From the NCBI GenBank assembly GCA_900323505.1, contig OOIN01000014.1, forward strand, positions 310,001 to 374,000: a stretch of DNA of 64,000 nt. Reading direction: 5' to 3'. Source of the DNA: Ustilago trichophora (taxonomy: Eukaryota > Basidiomycota > Ustilaginomycetes > Ustilaginales > Ustilaginaceae). The notes beneath the pieces are model-generated. The model was not told the DNA's origin. It did not search any database and saw nothing but the letters and a program-made list of their open reading frames with translations. Below, in pieces: positions 1 through 10,234 of this stretch. The position numbers were made by a program, and so were the translations under genes. Positions within the stretch are counted from its first letter, which is position 1, and the number at the start of each line of letters is the position of its first letter.

Positions 1-140
1 TGGGGGAAGTGTCTTGCCCAATCCCTGTGTAGATTGAGCTCTATAAAAGTACCCACAGTAGAGGTGACTGCCCGGTGAAGTCTCAAAAAGGGCCAAAGAT
101 GAGGCACTCTGGCTTCTCCAAAACGACCTGCTGCACAGTT

Positions 141-490
141 GTGGTGGGCCTGACGACAGCCGGCCCCACCATGGGTGGGAATCTCGTCTGCAAAATTACC
201 CATCATCATCAAGGTTTACGATGATTGTGCAAGACATAGCGCTCTGCAACTCCTGCGGCAGGGCGAGAGCGTCTGGGTGAGCAGAGCTTGCCTTGCCACG
301 TCACCCTCTTCATTATGCTTTTATGCTTATCGTATCATCTCACCTTTCGCTAGGCCTTACCTAGTGAGCTTAGTTGTTCTTTTTTCACCCTGTGATTCCC
401 TCAGTTTGCTCGCCCTCTGCGCCCTACCGGCCCCTTTACGGCGGGCTGGGAGCCTCATCGAGCTTCAGGCCTCACTGGTCTAGCCGTAAC
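141..490. repeat. Dispersed repeat, copy R1
   Basis: This stretch has no credible gene. Positions 230-490 match 19,509-19,800 along nearly their whole length, with shared blocks such as GAGCGTCTGGG, CTTCATTATG and GGGAGCCTCATCGAGCT, and more weakly match 1,795-2,050. The left part (141-205) matches 2,336-2,397 around CAGCCGGCCCC. No transposase reading frame or clean terminal repeats are visible, so this could be a solo LTR, a SINE-like unit or a decayed element. Confidence 0.6.
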
Positions 491-640
491 AACATTGAAT
501 TCCCAACATGCTTAATAGGGCGTACAAAGCTCTGACATCAAGAGAGAGGCTTCGATTGTGAGCAGAGGCTTGTTCATTGACTTCGCTTGCGAGAACATAA
601 GAGGAAAAGAAAAACACCACCAACAGCGATGGTTGCCGTA

Positions 641-1315
641 TTACTTCCGAGATCGTATAAGATTCGTTCCCCTGAAACGTCCATAGCCCGAATAGGAATA
701 GAAGTTGAAGTTTACCCACTTGGTGCACACTGTCGCTTCCATAGGGGCGACCGAGAAGGTTCCAGCTATGACATTGTGCTTTTCGTCGAGAATCTCCATC
801 TCATATTCGCTCCACGGAAGGTGCTCTATGGCCATTTTGAAGCAGCCCGTGTTCTTGTCATACTCGGAATACGCGATATTGAATCCTTGATTGTACTCCA
901 TTGTGAACGGAATGGCTGGGTCTCGAGTTGTGAAGACTTGAAAAGTTGCATTGAGATCATTTCGTGTTGTCAGCCAGCTGTGGGCGGCTCCCTGCCATAA
1001 ATAGATCGACCATTCCAATAGGGTTAACTTACGGTGCATGTCACCATCCTTGATGAGGAAAAGTTCTTTTTCAACATCTTTGATTGAGCTGGATGTGGTC
1101 GTGACCCGAACTGATTGGATGTCAAAGCCTTCACTATTGAAGCAAGGCCACTTGGGGTCTATTCCTTCTACCTCGCATCGTGCGCGAAACTCTTTGTTTC
1201 GGGGAACCCATCCTATAATCCGTTGGCATGCGTCATCACATAGCACGCCAGAGAGGAACGTGGCAACGAAAGTCAGTCCAAAGCTGAGCATTGCCGGATT
1301 GGTCAAGGACCGCAT
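641..1315 (-). CDS. Secreted five-cysteine family protein, member 1
   Basis: The predicted 192 aa protein starts with a hydrophobic signal peptide (about residues 1-26, ending near LSGVLC). I infer exon 1 at 1315-1033 and exon 2 at 936-641. The 96-bp intron has donor GTAAGT and acceptor AAG. Because 96 is divisible by three, the region also reads as one unspliced frame of 224 codons, but the phase-1 intron lies exactly where all four paralogues have theirs. The conserved features are a cysteine pair before KWPCF, FTTRDP just after the junction, YSEYD, GCF, and CTKW near the end. After CTKW this member has an unusual extra tail rich in Y, S, G and R. Function is unknown. Family context suggests a secreted plant-interaction effector, which is inference. 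Confidence 0.75.
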   Translation of the reverse strand: MRSLTNPAMLSFGLTFVATFLSGVLCDDACQRIIGWVPRNKEFRARCEVEGIDPKWPCFNSEGFDIQSVRVTTTSSSIKDVEKELFLIKDGDMHRKLTLLEWSIYLWQGAAHSWLTTRNDLNATFQVFTTRDPAIPFTMEYNQGFNIAYSEYDKNTGCFKMAIEHLPWSEYEMEILDEKHNVIAGTFSVAPMEATVCTKWVNFNFYSYSGYGRFRGTNLIRSRK

Positions 1316-2739
1316 TGTATCAAATTGTTCTTGTTTTTAGAAATGAGGGAGTCGTCGTACAGCGAAGTCAAGAGAGACGAGGACGGTGAATGGAATTCCC
1401 TGCACTCCTTTTAGACGAGCTGATTTCACCTTTAAATAGCGTAACAAGGGCCTTCTTACGCCGTAGTAACGTCTCCAACTCGGTCCAAAAGACCGCCTTC
1501 AGCCGGTCCGAGCCCACAGACAACAACCCAATACGTTGCCACTTGTGAGATGCAATGCAAGTCCTGACCGGCCAAAGCTGCGAACGCACAACACAGTGCT
1601 GCCTCACCCTTTGCTCTCCCACACAGCAGAGAAGTGCACTGGGGGAGGGGGGGGGGGACATCGGTGCTCTTCCACCGCTGGCACATCACGTCAGGTCTGA
1701 ATTGCAGGTCGTGCTGCACCTCATGTGTCCGGCTTCACAGATGGGCCCACCAACGTAGTAGTCTGACTTCGTTCCCGCACTGTGGCTGTGGTCTGTCTCG
1801 TGCGTGTGAGCTGCGAGACAGCGTCCGTTGAGCGAGTGGGGCTAGCATCAAAACCCCACCTTGCTCCTTCCTTCCTTCATCTCACCTCGCTGCGCTTGTT
1901 TTGCTGCGCTCACCCCAAGCTCGCTCATTGTTTCCCTCCCTGTGTTCCCTCCCTTCTCTGTATGTTTCTGTCCCGCTGCGCTCGACTGAACCCTCTCACG
2001 GCGGGTCCGGGAGCCTTGGGATCTAGGAGTACGCTCTCTTCGCCGCAATCTTATGCTTTATGGTCTCACTGTTGTCGTCTTTGTCTGCACCTGCTCGCGA
2101 CAGATTGTCAATCAGATCTATTGTACTGTTAGACCAGACCCAATTCAGGTAGTAGGGGAAAGGTTTTACCCTGTATCTTTTTAGATTGGGACTGTAGAGG
2201 GATAGCAGGTTCACAACGTCGCTGAAGCTTCCCGATCCAGGTGAGCTCAAGCGACTGCTTGGCAAGTGAACAAGAGCCGCAGAAGAGCTGGTCACTGTTT
2301 TCTGGGATGAGATACCCACATGGACCATGGAATTTCGGTGGGCCCAACCACAGCCGGCCCCGCCGCGAGTAGAGATCTCATCTGTAAGTCTACCCACAGA
2401 GTGCGCCTTTCAAACCGGAAAGGTCCCACATCTGGTCGAGTAAGATGATGAACATCTGCTCCAGTGCCGTGAACACGCACAAAGATATGTGGGATCCAGT
2501 GCGGGCTACATAGAAATTGTGTGTGGCCAGCGGTGTGATTGATGTAATGAAATGGCAGGGTTAAGAAGCTCGGGCAAGAGAGCTCACTTGGAGATCAGAG
2601 GCAACAAATGCCAGCCATCGCCTTGAAGCGGCCCTTGGTCGAATGTATTTAAATTGTCAGCAAGTACACCGTCTCGCTTTTTCCACAGACACATTCACTG
2701 CTCTACCCTCCGCCAACTTCCTCTCCTCTGTCTGCTAAG
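1316..2739. other. Intergenic region with repeat pieces (R3)
   Basis: I see no supportable gene here. Positions 1,795-2,050 resemble repeat copies R1 and R2 (shared CTGCGCTCGAC, GGCGGG and GGGAGCCT blocks). Positions 2,336-2,397 resemble the left part of R1. A G-rich run with one A lies at 1,641-1,658. TTTAAAT at about 2,647-2,653 is a possible core-promoter AT box for the secreted gene starting at 2,740. Confidence 0.5.
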
Positions 2740-3433
2740 ATGGTTTTGACCATTGCCCGTAATGCCCAGTTCGCCGCGATTCTGATGGCCCTGGTGCTAG
2801 TACTCCAGCCCGCGGTGGGCACCCTCGCTCCCAGATCGCTTGGACGTCGTCTCGACAACATGCACCATATCGCCCGCCGAGAGGACGTGGACAATCAGTG
2901 CTTCCAGACCAAGCTTGGCCCGGACACAACCGGCAAGTATGAAGAGCTGTGTGGGGAGAAGAGCGACCCGCATCACCACTGCTTCACGCACTGGGGAGAA
3001 AAACTGGACAATGTTGAAGCCCGTCCCTGGCTCGAGCCCTTCGACGTACAGAAGGACTTCCATATCAAGGATGACAACTTGCAAGGTAGGTTTTTTGCAA
3101 TATCCTGAGTTTTTCTAGCTTGAAAAGCTCGTTGCTGACATCAACTTGTGGCGATTTTCCTCTTCAGACTTCACTGTGGGAGAGAATAAAAACATACCCG
3201 CCTTCACTATCACTTACAGGGGTGGAAACGGTCCGCAGTTGATTTACTCTGATTATGACAAGGAAAAGGGATGCGCCAAGTTCACACTCAGGAGGGGTAG
3301 TCAGGAAGGCATGCGGATCTGGCTCTCAGACGATGACGATAGTGACCCCCGGGATATCGACACGAAGCATTATGGCGAGACCTCTAAAGTGCTTTGCGGC
3401 AAGTGGTACCACATCAAAGTCTTCAAGGACTAG
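2740..3433 (+). CDS. Secreted five-cysteine family protein, member 2
   Basis: The predicted 203 aa protein uses exons 2740-3085 and 3168-3433. The 82-bp intron has donor GTAGGT and acceptor TTCAG, phase 1. A signal peptide spans about residues 1-27 (hydrophobic run ALVLVLQPAVG). It is followed by an arginine-rich stretch with two dibasic sites (GRRL and ARRE), which are candidate Kex2 processing sites in front of the family domain. The domain shows two N-terminal cysteines, HCFTHW, WLEPFDV, then DFTVGEN across the splice junction, YSDYD, GCAKF, RIWLSDDDD, RDIDT and CGKWYHI. The shared DIDT and WLSD blocks place it closest to member 5. Function is unknown; a secreted effector is the likely role from context. 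Confidence 0.85.
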
Positions 3434-4803
3434 CGGTCTCCTGCACCACTCCCTCGAGCTGCCTCGGTTCATACGCTTCGCTTCGGCTCGAGGGAAGGCA
3501 TGTCTTTAACAAATCTCTACCACCAGCGTGATGTACTTCGCCGATCTTGTGTGCCCTTCTTACGGGTTCGAGAGATTAACAATTCCGTTTGTAAGCCTCT
3601 ACTTCCATTTGGGTTTGATGTCTTGTGCCAAGATACATTCGCGTGAAAGAATGCTGTAACCTCAGCCATTTGATCCTGCAGTATGTGGACATTCCAAAGG
3701 AATCTCATCATGGCTTCATTGCATGCGCAAAATTGTTTCTTGCAAGCCTCTGAGAAACTCCTCCAATCTCTATCTAGTGAAGAAGGCTGAGGGGCGACAG
3801 ACACACACAAATGGGGCGACCATCTGATTACGTAAACTCTGAAGCGTTTCGTCTGTGTCGTCGATCACGGTTGCTTCAGTGGCTCATCTCTACCTCTATC
3901 CTCGCTTTGCAGAAGCACACGTGTCAGTGGAATGTTCTCTCCTGTGCACGATGGTAGCCATAGTAGCCGTACAGAAGCAAGCGCAAGTACACTCGGCCTC
4001 TTTTCAACCAGTCCCCATGTCTGATCTCGTGCCTTCGGCTCTCACGGAGGGACGAATTTCTTCCTTTGTATGCACAGCGAATTAGGCGGCGATGTACTCA
4101 GCGTGGGAACGAGATGCCAGGTTCGATTGTGACAGGACATTGTTCAAGATGAAGTCGGGTGCTCTCCCATCACCACCATTGTCCATTCCTCACGGTCGGT
4201 CGAGAGTCGGCCCACATATGAAGTGAAGCTCGCCATTCACAGACGGCGGATTCAGCTTTCGACTTGGCCTGTCAGGCTGAGCTGCTAATTGAACGTCTTT
4301 ACAATAGGTATGCGCGGAGACACATAGCTTTGCAACAGCTCAATTGCCAACCGACTTGCTGAAGATCAGCTTGCCCAACTTGGTATACCTGAGGGTGTGG
4401 CCTTCACAGAACCTCTTGTCCTTCATAGAGACGTGTCACTGACTGGCAGAAACTTATGACGAGTATTTTCGCTCCTCGGAGTCCCTGAATCACGCCTTCA
4501 GACTAGAAGTATCCGAAGGGTCAACTTCCCCCTGCTATTTCGAAGCCTCAGCCAGAATTTTGTCAGGTCGTGGTCAATGTGATCATTGGAAGAAGAGAGC
4601 ACAATAGATTGCTTCTAAGGTCTATTGCTCGCAAGGACTTCGTCTAGCATGATGAGCTACGGCTGCGTTGAAGAGAGTCTCACATGTGCAGGATGTGCGA
4701 CTATGGAGTACAGACAGCGACATTCTGAAGTTGCATGTATCGACAATAGCCACAATAGATGTGGAATAAGTCTGCGCTAGGTTTGAGAAAGGATCAAAGT
4801 GGG
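3434..4803. other. Intergenic region without recognised features
   Basis: I found no convincing coding signal, signal-peptide start or RNA gene on either strand. Open frames here are short, start with non-ATG codons or lack splice partners. Confidence 0.5.
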
Positions 4804-5412
4804 TTACCATCCGTGATCTTTGGATCCAATATGGATGTGAGTCCACTTTGTGCAAATGTTGGTCCAAAAAATCTGCGTGTCTCCACTCCTCTCCTTATTG
4901 CTCTCATCAGAGACCCAAATCCTTATGTCGTAGGATGTTTTCACTGTGAGCTTGTAGCAGCCAGATTCCTTATCAAAATCGGAGTAGGACAACTCCGCGT
5001 TTTCCCACTTCAGCGTAAAGGGCTTGCTTGGATCGCGCGTGGTAAAGTCTATCGTGTCAAAAGGCCGTAACACGATGTCAGAATCTTGCATTCGCATCTA
5101 GTTGTCAGAGCTTCAATCACACGTACCAATTTTAGCACCGTCTTTGACCAGGAAAAAGTCATCTGGTTTTCCGTCAGGAATCACAGCTGCTTCCAGATTG
5201 GTTAGGTCGCCGCGCCACATAGTGAAGCAGGGCCAACGAGGGTCTGCTCCCGGGGTACCTTCCTCGCCTTCACAATGAGCCTTGTACTCTGCATTACGAG
5301 GGAGAAGTAGTAGGCCTGTCTCGCAGCCCGGATGACGAACTCCAAATGAGTTAGAGGCCCAAGAAAATATGATTAGGGCAACTCCGATGATCTTCACGTT
5401 GAGAGCTTGCAT
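4804..5412 (-). CDS. Secreted five-cysteine family protein, member 3
   Basis: The predicted 176 aa protein uses exons 5412-5127 and 5048-4804. The 78-bp phase-1 intron has donor GTACGT and acceptor GATAG. I chose the ATG at 5,412 because the protein then opens directly with a signal peptide (MQALNVKIIGVALIIFSWAS). The open frame extends 21 codons further upstream, but that extension would bury the signal. Conserved features are RWPCFTMW, FLVKDG before the junction, DFTTRDP after it, YSDFD, GCYKL, RIWVSDES and CTKWTHIHIG. The DFTTRDP block is almost identical to member 1, which makes these two sister copies. Function is unknown; a secreted effector is inferred. Confidence 0.82.
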
Positions 5413-6279
5413 GATATCGATGGGAAGGTTAGATGCAGTGGAGGAGCTGAGGAGGATGGCAATGTCTGTCGTCATCCAAGAAGGAGGTGGAAAGGTTCAT
5501 GTTCTTATACGACAGTCCCACAGCCCTCACTGCAGCTTCAAAGAGGGAGGAATTCGGCAACGAACGTCGTGATATTTCACCTCTCAGCTTCTTTGGCTGC
5601 ATGTGACCCACCCACAGCCAGCAAGACTCTCAGCAGATGAGAAAACTGGTGACACGTCTCTTGGTGGATAGCTCCTTTTCTTGTTTCGGTGGGGATCACC
5701 CACTAGGCGCTGTGGCACTCAGCTTCAAAAGAGGTACCCATCCATGTACTGCATTGTAATGAGCTGTGTTGTTTCGTGTCAGGCTCGATTTGTGTAGATC
5801 TCATCCTTCCAAAGCGAGTCTTGAATATTTTTTCAGCCGCTCGCACTCTCTCTTTGAACCATTTTTCTCTCTCCCCTTCGTTTGAGAGAAAGAGCCTGGT
5901 GGAGTGCCCGAAGGCACAAAATGAGTGAGCCTATATACCTTTCCCTTCGTGGCGATGAAGATACAGATCTGCATCGTACTGAGGGCTCAAGCAAGCCCAG
6001 ACTACGGCATTGCGGCTGATCTCCGAACTTTGCTTTCTACACAAGTGACTAATATCACTGCGCGGCACGGTGCTCACCCTGCCTCGTATTTCTCCCACCC
6101 TTTTAATCAGGCACTCTGGTGGCACCCTTGTGCTTTCGATAAAATGATGTCAACAGCTCGTTCTCGGTCTATTCGACTTCAAAAACAATCCTGATCCTGG
6201 TACCTCAGATTGAAGAAGTCAGATCTCTTCTACCACCTTAACAACAGGGCATAAGGTCGACTGCTCCCTGCAAAGTACG
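5413..6279. other. Intergenic region between divergent secreted genes
   Basis: This is the shared upstream region of members 3 (minus) and 4 (plus). I see no other gene. TATATA at about 5,932-5,937 is AT-rich but lies far from either start. Confidence 0.4.
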
Positions 6280-6971
6280 ATGAACAGACGTATCAAGCCT
6301 TGGACCTTCATGGCGTTCGCTTTGGAAAGCGCTATCCTGCTGCAAGTGCTTCCTTCGGCTATGTCCATCAAGATGCCCCCGAACGATGGTCCTGGCCCAC
6401 AAGTTGTTCACGATTTCAGTCACTCATCACCATCCTGGCATCTCTTGAAGCAAGAGCCGAGCGATTCATGTGACCCCACCCCGCTTTATGTGGACCCTGA
6501 AGCGTACAAAGAGAGGTGCAAGCCGTCCAAAGGCCCGTGCTTCGGACATGTTGGAGCGTCCCTGATTGGTACGCAAATCTCTCCGTGGTTCGAGCCACTT
6601 AACATGACCGACGAAGTAGTGCTTGCCGACGATTCTGCTCAATGTAAGCCAAATTCACTCTGCTTCATCCAATCGAGGAAGATTTTGACCCTCAACCTCA
6701 ATTGCTCTTTCATACAGCCTTCGCCGTGCAAGACGCAACCGTCGCTTTCGAAATCACTTACATGCAGTTTGATCAGCTTAAGCTACGGTACTCGAACTAC
6801 GATCCAGCTACGAGATGCTTCGACATTCAACTTAGCCGCAACAAAAAGCCCAAGTTCAGGATGTCCATCGGCGAGACTTCCGACCTAAGGGACCTTGACA
6901 CCCTTCATGGAAGAGAAACGAGCACCCGGTTCTGCTCTGAGTCGCTGATGATCAACATTCGAAGCCTCTAG
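6280..6971 (+). CDS. Secreted five-cysteine family protein, member 4 (diverged)
   Basis: The predicted 205 aa protein uses exons 6280-6643 and 6718-6971. The 74-bp phase-1 intron has donor GTAAGC and acceptor ACAG. The signal peptide covers about residues 1-29. Family blocks are GPCFGHV, PWFEPLNMT, SFAVQDATVAFEITY after the junction, YSNYDP, RDLDT and a final cysteine. Unlike its relatives, it has RCF instead of GCF and FCSES instead of CTKW, and it lacks the tryptophan of the RIW block. All five family cysteines remain. It shares WFEPLNM and AFEITY with member 5, its closest paralogue. Function is unknown. Confidence 0.82.
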
Positions 6972-8103
6972 CTACAGTGCATTCGAAAATTGCTCACCTG
7001 AAAATCGCATCACCACAAATGACCGCTTTGTACCATGATATTTCAATGCAACATACCTTCATCCTATATTATTGGAAAGCCCTGCTTCACATCTCCGGTA
7101 TGATGTTTGTACTGAGCAGCTTGATAGAGAAATTGATGATCTCACATTTTTGACACTCATGAGGACAGTTTTTGGAATGATATATACTGGGGCTCTAATG
7201 CTTTGTCGCCTTTGGCCTTGATAACTGCCTCAATCCTTCTAAGCATGCTTTCTATTGATGACGGTGAAAGTGGGCTTGTCCCAAAACTGTCCACATGAGT
7301 GTCAAAGATGCAATCTTCGAACCGAATCTCGAAAATCTTGAAGCTCAGATCTGACAAGCTTTGAGGCCGGGCTCTCTAACAATATAGGATGAAGGTGCGC
7401 TGCATTGAGATACAGTATGATGGTGCGAAGTGGTGGTCTATGGTGACGCGATTTTTATGTGCACAGTTTTCGAACGCACCTGCTTGAGGTCGTCAAAAGA
7501 CCCCTTACAAGCACACTGTGGGTCCTATCTGCATGTTGTCGCTTTGAATTTGATTCAAGTTGCCTGTCAGCTTCACGTTTCTTGTGCTCTACTTGGACTG
7601 CAAAACTATTTTTCGAAACCCTGCCTTTTCCGTGACTTAAATTTGATAACCTACTCAAACACAGTGCGACATCGAGCATCGACGGACTCAATAAAACGCC
7701 AGCTCCAATCGATCATTGCAATGTCGCCATCTTCCCACCAAGATTGTGGTCCTTCGTGGGCAAATGAGATGTGCTGCGGCTGTGGTGGGAATCAAGTGAA
7801 GTCACCACTGTTGGCGTTGGATGAATACAAGACCGTTTGGGTCAGCTGTGGGAATGTGGGACACCCGCCTTACTATGAGCTGTCTCGCAGAGAGGTCTCG
7901 AGGGTGAGGAGCGAACGATCTACACTGCCAAGGTAACGACCATAAGAATGGGTAGCGGAAGCCTGTCCTCCCTCCTTCCCTACCTCCAACGCGCTGAATT
8001 GCCTGCAAGAGCTCGATATCCCTCCTCTTTCGACCAGATCTCGGTATTGGCCTTCTTCTACCCGAAGATACTCTCCTTCCTCCGAACAAGAGAAGCAGCT
8101 ACC
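6972..8103. other. Intergenic region with one unassigned fragment
   Basis: No complete gene is supportable. A minus-strand frame at 7,157-7,357 has no ATG start and ends with a helical, lysine-rich stretch (SMLRRIEAVIKAKG). That vaguely recalls the end of some transposases, but it is too short to name. A plus-strand frame from 7,948 runs into member 5 but would place 52 non-signal residues before its signal peptide. Confidence 0.35.
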
Positions 8104-8840
8104 ATGGCCCGCCCGAAGCTCACTCAGTCCTTTGTTTGCATGATCACGCTCATGATGTATCTGACTTCTCAAGCCACATGTATGAGTGTAGAGAAGCCAG
8201 GCGCCGGCCACAAAGTGAAACGGGATGAGCAACAGATCCAACCTGGGTATCTCCCTTACCAGACCAAGAATTCTTTGGGACAACCAGTGGATAACGCCTA
8301 CCAGTATTGCAGCCTCACTCCGCTGACTATCGACAATGCCGAATACGAAAAGCGGTGTGGATCGAAATCAGACTCAAAATGGCCGTGCTTCACCCATTAC
8401 GACAGCTATCTGGGATACGTCAATGTGCAGCCTTGGTTCGAGCCGCTGAACATGTCGGAAGAGATCATTGTCAAAGATGAACGAGGAGTCGGTAAGTAGA
8501 ACCAGAATGCATGTTCAGTAGCTACTTGTGGGCTTCCTGGCCGTTGCTGACGCTCGCAAATATTTCAGACTTCACGATGAGGAACGCCTCGATCGCTTTC
8601 GAGATCACATACCAAAATGACGGGACAGTCAAGTTCAAATACTCCAACTACGACCCCGAGACAGGCTGTTACGACGTGGACTTGACGGGTAGTGACAGAA
8701 ATCCTAAGGATTATCGGATCTGGGCATCTGATGACGAAGGAAAGGATAGAGACATAGATACGTTGCACAGCACCAGGACTGGCAAGCGCTTTTGTACCAA
8801 ATGGGGCCATATCTGGACTGGCCGGAAACCAGAATGGTAA
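8104..8840 (+). CDS. Secreted five-cysteine family protein, member 5
   Basis: The predicted 219 aa protein uses exons 8104-8491 and 8569-8840. The 77-bp phase-1 intron has donor GTAAGT and acceptor TTTCAG. The start is the ATG in ACCATGG, which puts a signal peptide (about residues 1-26) at the N terminus. A KVKR dibasic site follows at about residues 36-39 and may be a Kex2 cleavage point. The domain shows KWPCFTHY, PWFEPLNMS, DFTMRNAS, AFEITY, YSNYDPETGCY, RIWASDDE, RDIDT and CTKWGHIW. This is one of the most complete copies and a good reference for the family. Function is unknown; it is likely secreted and effector-like. Confidence 0.87.
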
Positions 8841-9087
8841 ACAAGGCCTATGTATCCAGGCAAAGTCTGCGGCGCTGGATTTCTAGCTGCAAGTTTCGCC
8901 TACCTGGCTGAACGCTGTGCTGTCGCAACTACTCTCTTCCTATTTCAGACTTCACTCAAATTTGCACATCACGATTTTCTCTCGTACTCGATATGTAAAA
9001 GCTGGAATCTCGATCAAGAAAGCGATTTCCCCTCGTGGAGACTTTCACATCGACCCAAGTTGCAATCAAAAGAGCCCCTTTCTTCCC

Positions 9088-9426
9088 TTAAAGCCGTCCT
9101 GTAGTCTTTGCTGACTTAGCAAGGTCGAATAGACATTGATCTTTTGAAAGTGCACAGTACCTGTGTCCATTTCGAGTGCATTGTGTGGTGAACAGTGGTG
9201 TCAGATGATGCGCTGTACACGTGGCTCTGTGGAAATGTCTCATCGGTATCTATTGTACTCACCCATCACCAGTACTATCAAGCTTGCAGCAGTAGGGGAA
9301 GAGATCGGGACAGCCGAAAAGTACGTCAAGCCCCGGAGTAGCGTCGCAATAGAAGGTCGCATCGGCATATTTGATGTGCAGGCTTGAGATGAAGAGGATC
9401 AAGATGAGGCTATTGAAGTACTTCAT
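9088..9426 (-). CDS. Six-cysteine secreted mini-protein, copy A
   Basis: The predicted 78 aa peptide uses exons 9426-9263 and 9160-9088. The 102-bp phase-2 intron has donor GTGAGT and acceptor ACACAG. The signal peptide (MKYFNSLILILFISSL...) ends near ADA. Exon 1 carries C-x11-C-x6-CC and exon 2 carries C-x6-C, giving the C-C-CC-C-C order with nine residues between CC and the fifth cysteine. Without splicing the frame stops at a TGA overlapping the donor. It lacks the C-terminal CP.GY block of copies D, E and G, so exon 2 is less certain. Function is unknown; the cysteine order suggests a compact disulfide-rich peptide. Confidence 0.6.
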
Positions 9427-10015
9427 CGTTGCTTTGATCTCGACGTTTTTCCTGCTCGGGTACTGAACGAAAGAAAAGGGTGCGAAAGTAGAAAACGTCT
9501 AGAATCAAGCTAGCTCGTGACAATTCGAAGCTCACACGGCCAGGCTGTGGAAGCTTCTTATATCTTACGAACCCCTCAGGTTTTGAACGGAATTCTTGAA
9601 CAGTATAGTACCCCGTTGGCCCTGCTACTTTTCAGGCTCTCAAGACCTACTTCTGTTCCCAACATGGTCCGGAATTTAGAGCACATTCTCAGAGAACATC
9701 GGTACAAAGCGACTTTTCATCAGTAAAGTGGTGTCGAAGCAGCTTCTTTGCACTGCGATCTGCAGTTGCAGCAGCGAAGAAGCTTGCGCGAACGCAGCGA
9801 ACTCTAATAGTTTCACGGTCGGCTTTCGCCATCTTCTAGCCTGTACATTGCTTCCTCCCTCCCTTCCCAACTCAGAGGAGATTAACTCATTGTCTTCCTG
9901 AGAAGACGAACTCTCTCGCATGAAAGATGAGTTGGCCGAAAAGTAAAACGGAAAGATAGATGTCAGCTTCTTCTTTTAGTTGAATACGTAACATCGACCT
10001 CGATGATGCAGCAAC
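9427..10015. other. Intergenic region
   Basis: No supportable gene. This is the upstream region of copy A. Confidence 0.4.
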
Positions 10016-10204
10016 TTACCCCCCGGCGATGCTTGGACAAGAGTAAGGTGAGGGACTGTTCCACTGCCGCTGAAAATACCTATTCGGCTCTGCATTCACA
10101 ACGTTGTCGAAGGGCTGCGTGGGATGAGACAAGATGATGCTGAAGTTCATCACTACAGCTACATGCACGAGAATCAAGGTCCAGAACAGCTTCTTAGAAG
10201 ATTG
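10016..10204 (-). pseudogene. Possible relic of a secreted mini-protein gene (copy B)
   Basis: A hydrophobic frame (KKLFWTLILVHVAVV...) starts at the position expected of a signal peptide. It has AAG where an ATG would be expected, and it ends at a GTAAGT donor after a single cysteine (SPYSCPSIAGG). The first in-frame ATG is at 10,150, after the hydrophobic run. No second exon with cysteines was found. The position in the tandem array and the donor suggest decay of a family member, but homology is not demonstrated. Confidence 0.25.
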
Positions 10205-10234
10205 AAGTGCAAGAAGCTGTGAACTTTGTGTCAA

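Noticed and set aside
7157..7357. Minus frame with SMLRRIEAVIKAKG, considered as a Tc1/mariner transposase end
   Set aside because: It has no ATG, no DDE residues and no terminal repeats. The similarity is too short.
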